DNA of 64,000 nucleotides from assembly GCA_037903475.1 (NCBI GenBank), contig JBAJFG010000111.1, positions 310,001 through 374,000 of the forward strand. The letters run 5' to 3'. Position 1 is the stretch's first letter. Every line of letters begins with the position of its first letter. The notes below the pieces were generated by a model. That model made no database searches. It was not told the origin of the DNA and worked only from the letters and a program-made list of their open reading frames with translations. Origin of the DNA: Ancylostoma caninum (lineage: Eukaryota; Nematoda; Chromadorea; Rhabditida; Ancylostomatidae). Positions 59,869 to 64,000 of the stretch are shown in pieces. The position numbers were made by a program, and so were the translations under genes.

Positions 59869-62800
59869 CTGTAAGAAAAAACTGGTAAGAACTCGTACAC
59901 TTACGCGGTCATCTCATTGAATCCCAGAAAAGTTTTCAACGAAAAGAAGAAATTGAAAAGAAAAGACAGTGTGCAGATTTTCGCTAACACGAATGGCTTA
60001 AGCTGTTCAAGGGAACTTGATCTTGAAGAAAGGAGTTCCCGATGGAAAGTCTCAAGTCTGAAGTCTGCAGAGAATAGCGGGCATGGCGGTAGAACAAGAA
60101 CATTTTACGTCAAAAAACTACTCAGAAGAAAAGGCAGAATCAATCAGTGTTGGTGGTAGGCTTACGCATGTACGTGCAAATTCCACGTACGTACGCGGAT
60201 GTAATATGGAAATTTGATGTCATGAACAAGAAAAACGAGATAAGCAGATTGCGAAAAATGTGGTGGAAGAGGTACTTCGGCGAAAGCGTTTTCGAACACT
60301 GTTGTAGTCAAAAAATCACCTCGTTCCCCGGGCTCCTCTCAAGGTTCTCTTGCAGGAAACGGCAAAATTATTGCGAGAAAATGTTAAAAATTGATGTTTG
60401 TAAGCCAAAAGGAACGGTTGGCAACCAGCATCTATGTTTGGGTACTTGATAACTACGTATTATACAAATGTAGTCAGAGCTGATGCGGTTAGCGAAAAAA
60501 AAAAACGAGAAACAAAAAAAAATCAAACGCAAATCTGATTTTTTTGACCATTAATATATCTAATAGAACACGATCAAGCAAAAAGGAACTGAATTTTAGA
60601 AAAAAAAATCCACTTTTGTAGCTCTTGTGAGGCCCTTTTTAGAGTATAGGTTTTTCTGCTTCTCAGCTTTAGTACTGAGGAGCAACACTCACTCGGCGCA
60701 TGGTCATAAAAACGTTGAGAGCTCGACTACAACGGAGGAAATATCAAAATTAGGGAAATATGTTGAAAGGGCTATTTGCAACAGACCCATAAGGGCGCCT
60801 CTTGGAAATCAAAATCAGAGGTCACTAACAATTCCTAAAGAAGTATGAGTAGGAAATTTGAAAGAATGAGCACAAGCTCCGTCATGCATCTCACCATTAA
60901 TGCCTTAGTAATGTGATAGTGACGCCGTGTACAATTTTAAAGAGGATTTTTCTTGATATCTATATTTTTTCCGGATTTTTCTTGATATCTATATTTTTTC
61001 CAGTATTCCAAGTTTATTTGTTTTAGATTAGCTGTGTTTTTTATAGTTGTCCAAGTTTCAGTTTCATCCATTCCATCACCACCGAATTTCACAAAAACGA
61101 TCGTCCTCCTTTCCCATACCGCTTATACCGCTTCCGATGCTTGTTAAAAGTTCATCCTTCATTCCAGGTCGTTGGACGGAAGTTGCGTAAATGTGATTTT
61201 CGTATATACCATCTCCACGAATTAGCGGACATGAAAAAAATGTGTAGGGCGGAAGGAAGCACCGGTACAGGCTTGGTTCCAAGGATGTCGTAATGGCGAC
61301 TTCATTTCTTGCGATCGTAAATGCCTTAGATATAATTAATTTCAATGACAACCGAAACTTGAAAGCACAGGTTCGATGTGGGCTACTCCTTGAAACACAA
61401 CACGGATTTGCGGTAAGGCTACATCTGTACAAGTACTTTCGTTTGTTATTTATGATGTAAATCAAAAGGAGAAGCGACATATGTAGCTACAGGAACTCAT
61501 TCCCATACAAAGTCGAGATTAAATATATGGTTCTAGGAATCATCCGCCTAGGAAGTTTTCGGGCTTAATTCTGTAAACAATCACTGATAAATAAAAGCAA
61601 AATTTAGAGATTCAACTTTAGTGTGCGACTCCGAAAAGATAGCGGGAGCACAGTGAACAGTTTGGAACCCAAATAACCCCACAGGTGTCATAAAATACAT
61701 AGACAAGCATCAAGAATCATCAACTAGGCAAGCAAGAATGGAGATTCAAAACAAAAAAAAAACCATGTAATCAGTGCAAGTTCTATAAGACTCATCATCG
61801 ACGGCATGGATAAACAACCGTCTCAGTTCGAGGAGCAAAAAATTTCTTCATCTCAGTCCAAGGAGCAAAAGTTTCCATCTTCCAGATTATCATACTTTAT
61901 GGTTGTCATGCTCCAAACAAATCCGAATTGTTCCCCAAATTGTTAATCAATTTATTAATAGGCTAATTAAAATAGCAAAAGTATTCGGTTTTCATCCGGT
62001 CGCAAGTATAATAGCTACATAAACCCACCAAAAATAAATTTTAGATAGATAAAACGTCAAAGGAGAGATGCTATCTAGTAACTTCCATATGCAGACAGCG
62101 GAAGACCACACCTATCACGCTCGCATCAAATTGAAAGTTAAATCGCGCTACTATAACGCAAAAACGCATAAAAGCGAACTTGATGGATCGTCAAAGTAGC
62201 GAAGGTGGCGACGATATGAAAACATTTGTGTAATAATAGCGTTGACGACATTGCAAACGAATACAACTTCATTTTGTAAGTTTATAGGTCATTTAATGTC
62301 AAGAAATATCTTGGGCAGTAGTAGAAAAAGATCAGACTCGAACGAAGGCTACGTGTGTGTGTGACTGAAATGGGAGCGTTTAGCTGGAATGGAAAATTCG
62401 AAGTAATTAAATATCGTCATGGTAAAGTCCATTATATAGCAGCAATTAGAACTTCCAGTGAAATTTACTGTGAAAGCGCAGGAATTAAAATATTTGCTAA
62501 GATCCAACACAGTAAGCTGACGATTGAAGAGGGCTGAGAACCACTTGGGTGAGAAGGAGTGCACTTTCAGGAAACATTGCTCGCAAGAGAAATAAACAAC
62601 TAGCTTTATAGTGCTTCCTACATCATAGAATTCTTAAAAACTTCAAATAAGCAGTGATTTACTCGATAACTTCTTTTCTCTTTAGAAAAATGTGGAATGA
62701 AACATCCGCTGCAATTTGGAAGAGCATAGCAAGTATTCTGGTGCCTCTGTAAACTTGAAATTGGTTGGCACCCGTGGGAAACATTAGCCTAGAGGACAGC

Positions 62801-63293
62801 AAAGAAAAAACACTATAAATCAGGGAGCACCAGCAGATATCGTCAAATTTTCGATTTCAGTCTCCATGGTAACTTGGACATGCCTGAGGCTGTCCAGAAG
62901 CAAGTAAACCGCAACATGCCGCTATGCCTGCTTCTTTTAATGCTCGTTGAGGCTTAAATGTGGTATGGAGCACCCGTTGAACCTTACTGCTCTTTAGCAT
63001 AATGAGGCATCCTAAAATCCCCTGATAAAAGAGATGTTCTACTCAATGAACAAGAAATCAGAATCTATTCATTCGAATACCATATATAAGACAGTCGTGA
63101 AAAAAAAAACAAACATAAAAAATAAAACAAGCATGACCCTAAGTATAAAATTACGGGGACCTATGACCTGAGTAAGATTTTTTGCCATTCTCCGTTTGAA
63201 AGAGACCAAGGATCTCATGACCCCAATGGTCTTAATCAAACGAACAAAAGCCGAGCCGGCGCCAACATAAAGAACTTAGCTCTGACCGTGGTT
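59869..63293. other. no supported gene; probable intron or upstream sequence of the Crumbs-like gene
   Basis: One minus-strand stretch near 61.08-61.25 kb reads protein-like (GMKDELLTSIGSGISGMG) but lacks splice sites that fit. A direct duplication TTTTTCTTGATATCTATATT lies at about 60947-61000. The rest is AT-rich. Confidence 0.3.
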
Positions 63294-63690
63294 TTAAGCC
63301 ACTGAAAGCAAATTTTCATCCCCCGGTGGGTGATTGACGGGGTTAATGTAAAAAAAAAATTGTGAAAAATTAACACCGGACTTTATGCTTAATAATTTAT
63401 GTAACATGCAAACATCATAAAGCTCCCTCCCCGACTCCAGGCCAGAAATATTAAAGTATTTATTCCTAATTTTTGCATTAGGAATTCTGGAATAGAGAAA
63501 GCCACCTTTACAAACCAAAACTTTCCTTGTGTAGTTGTTCTGGACTTTTTCTAACATTGCAATGTCTCTCTTTTTATGAGGGGAGAAAATGACAGTTCCG
63601 CTTTGGTCTAACGAAGATTTTCTAAGCTCTGAGCAGGACTACGCTATCCTTGGTGGAGAGGGCTTTGAATATTTGATATGTGCGATGGAA
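63294..63690 (-). pseudogene. non-LTR retrotransposon reverse transcriptase fragment, frameshifted
   Basis: A minus-strand frame from 63557 to 63294 reads MLEKVQNNYTRKVLVCKGGF, then ISGLESGRELYDVCMLHKLL. This is the conserved C-terminal part of CR1/jockey-type reverse transcriptases (LEKVQ..FTR..., ...L..RR...D....YK). Just upstream, in another frame, FKALSTKDSVVLLRA and KIFVRP continue the same protein with an in-frame stop and a frame change. The rest of the element is not present. It is a dead fragment. Confidence 0.75.
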
Positions 63691-64000
63691 CGATGGAATT
63701 TGTCCTCTTCTTCACCAATTCAGGCTGATAAAACTTCTGAGCTTTCACAGATTTCAACATTTCAACATTCATGAGTTCCAACAATCTTATCACAGGAAAT
63801 GAATGAAAGGTGAAATGCCCACATGCATTCTTTTCTAACACACGGCGCTATTCACAATTCTAAGTGGGCAAAAAGACGTCCTAGAAACAACCATACCCTC
63901 TTGACTCAGCTCAAGCACCTGATCGTGATCATCTCTATTCCGCCTATGTAGAGTTCCCTCATTTGGGAATTCAGTTATGTCCCGAGTACAAGTCCAATAA
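63691..64000. other. nothing further supported at window end
   Basis: This could be more of the decayed retrotransposon, but no reverse-transcriptase motif is visible. Confidence 0.3.

Noticed and set aside
59424..59900. 158-codon minus-strand open frame
   Set aside because: Wrong frame over the Crumbs-like exon; the other frame has the Cys pattern and membrane helix and splices in phase to the tail.
1..64000. CRISPR arrays, prokaryotic operons, phage or viral genes, rRNA genes, spliced-leader RNA genes
   Set aside because: None seen; intron structure and repeats show eukaryotic DNA throughout.

Overview
The window looks like nuclear DNA of a parasitic nematode, probably a strongylid (clade V, hookworm-like). 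The evidence is small exons separated by introns with TTTCAG-type acceptors, AT-rich intergenic sequence, TTAGGC (nematode telomere-type) hexamers, Tc1/mariner-type transposon remains, and nematode-style gene families. Nothing prokaryotic or viral is seen. Almost all coding signal is spliced, so genes were read exon by exon with donor, acceptor and phase checks.

Layout, left to right. At 0.4-1.9 kb are the last two exons of an unidentified gene (+). At 7.6-8.7 kb is a four-exon Tc1-like transposase gene (-) whose second catalytic Asp is lost. At 9.2-14.1 kb are scattered (+) exons ending in a clean three-exon 3' end, with an antisense MAM33/p32-like fragment and a palindromic MITE inside. At 18.5-22.9 kb is the best gene, a complete 15-exon membrane family-2 glycosyltransferase (+, about 565 residues). 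At 33 kb is a small secreted phospholipase-A2-like gene (+) with an apparent frame break. At 35.5-36.4 kb is a mariner-type TIR element. At 36.9-37.5 kb is the 3' end of a coiled-coil protein gene (-). At 39.8-45.2 kb is a five-exon four-transmembrane protein gene (-). At 54-55 kb is the 3' end of a single-pass membrane protein gene (-). At 57.2-59.9 kb are the last two exons of a Crumbs-like type I membrane protein (-). At 63.3-63.7 kb is a broken non-LTR reverse transcriptase (-).

The most unusual content is a composite repeat present three times (31.0-32.2, 42.1-43.3 and 55.2-56.2 kb). It has roughly 145-bp GC-rich inverted ends flanked by TA, an internal TTACTTACACTTA-type minisatellite, TTAGGC telomere-type hexamers, and two different tRNA-like units with A and B boxes. 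Copy 2 sits in the first intron of the four-transmembrane gene, inserted into a mariner relic. Copy 3 is inverted and ends at the TTAGGC hexamers.

The genes do not form an obvious pathway; this is an ordinary gene-sparse, repeat-rich eukaryotic region. Several low-confidence exon candidates are listed because they have plausible splice sites and protein-like composition but no recognised family.
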